Below, piece after piece: positions 63,976 to 64,000 of a stretch of DNA of 64,000 bases (positions are counted from its first letter, which is position 1; the number at the start of each line of letters is the position of its first letter). This stretch comes from Kaistella sp. 97-N-M2 (GTDB taxonomy: Bacteria > Bacteroidota > Bacteroidia > Flavobacteriales > Weeksellaceae). The stretch spans positions 744,001 through 808,000 of the forward strand of contig NZ_CP090976.1 in NCBI RefSeq assembly GCF_021513235.1. Reading direction: 5' to 3'. The position numbers were made by a program, and so were the translations under genes. The notes under the pieces were generated by a model that saw only the letters and a program-made list of their open reading frames with translations, was not told the DNA's origin and searched no databases.

Positions 63976-64000
63976 CAGATTTATAAAAATAATTTAATTA

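Noticed and set aside
1-64000. Mobile elements, prophage, tRNA or rRNA genes
   Set aside because: No transposase, integrase, phage structural gene or cloverleaf-like sequence was seen in any gap.

Overview
The window is a chromosomal segment of a member of the Bacteroidota, most likely class Flavobacteriia close to Chryseobacterium/Kaistella (family Weeksellaceae). Support comes from the AT-rich sequence, the absence of Shine-Dalgarno sites before most starts, promoters of the TTTG-N19/20-TAnnTTTG type, a type IX secretion C-terminal domain, GLPGLI and DUF5995 family proteins, an L2 with the Bacteroidota-type DHPMGGG sequence, and a methionine synthase encoded by two genes. No transposase, integrase, phage gene, tRNA, rRNA or CRISPR array was seen.

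Layout. Positions 1-13.8 kb, minus strand: the S10-spc-alpha ribosomal protein supercluster from rplC to rplQ (partial at the edge), with secY, infA, rpmJ and rpoA. Positions 14-19 kb: four genes (lipoprotein, 893-aa secreted protein, iron-permease family protein, GLPGLI protein) that separate rplC from rpsJ. Positions 19.1-22.6 kb, minus strand: rpsL-rpsG-fusA-rpsJ with its own promoter and terminator. Positions 22.6-34 kb: accessory and housekeeping genes (polytopic GT-C-like protein, LRR/T9SS protein, Dps, pncB, YciI-like, DUF5995, rmuC, an RNA methyltransferase, an Ala-rich heptad lipoprotein, a membrane-anchored putative regulator with a lipoprotein partner, 5-formyl-THF cyclo-ligase). 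Positions 34.2-37.4 kb: trhO carrying a one-base frameshift, a GlmU-like nucleotidyltransferase and rpmE2. Positions 37.5-43 kb: lipoproteins, an esterase, a MazG-like protein, aroA, an SDR. Positions 43-52.2 kb, minus strand: a methionine cluster metX-hom-metZ-metH(N)-metH(C)-metF, headed by a SAM-I riboswitch. Positions 52.2-64 kb: an MGH1-like glycoside hydrolase, OsmC, the cluster SpoIIM-like/membrane protein/DUF4129/DUF4350/MoxR/DUF58 with a divergent RDD gene, a small GNAT-like protein and a YebC regulator.

How the genes work together. The two ribosomal units supply the translation machinery and are transcribed separately here. In the methionine cluster, homoserine dehydrogenase makes homoserine, MetX activates it, the PLP enzyme converts it to homocysteine, and the two MetH proteins with MetF-derived 5-methyl-THF make methionine; SAM feeds back through the riboswitch. 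The MoxR/DUF58 cluster looks like one envelope-associated module.

The most unusual signals are: two near-identical dispersed elements (A1, A2) whose flanks are conserved while their central 16-17 bp stems differ completely yet stay perfectly paired, and a possible related third element (B); the SAM-I aptamer followed by two segments complementary to its own core; the trhO frameshift at an A7 run; the split of the rpsJ-rplC junction; and short simple-sequence tracts placed at gene junctions in otherwise compact operons.
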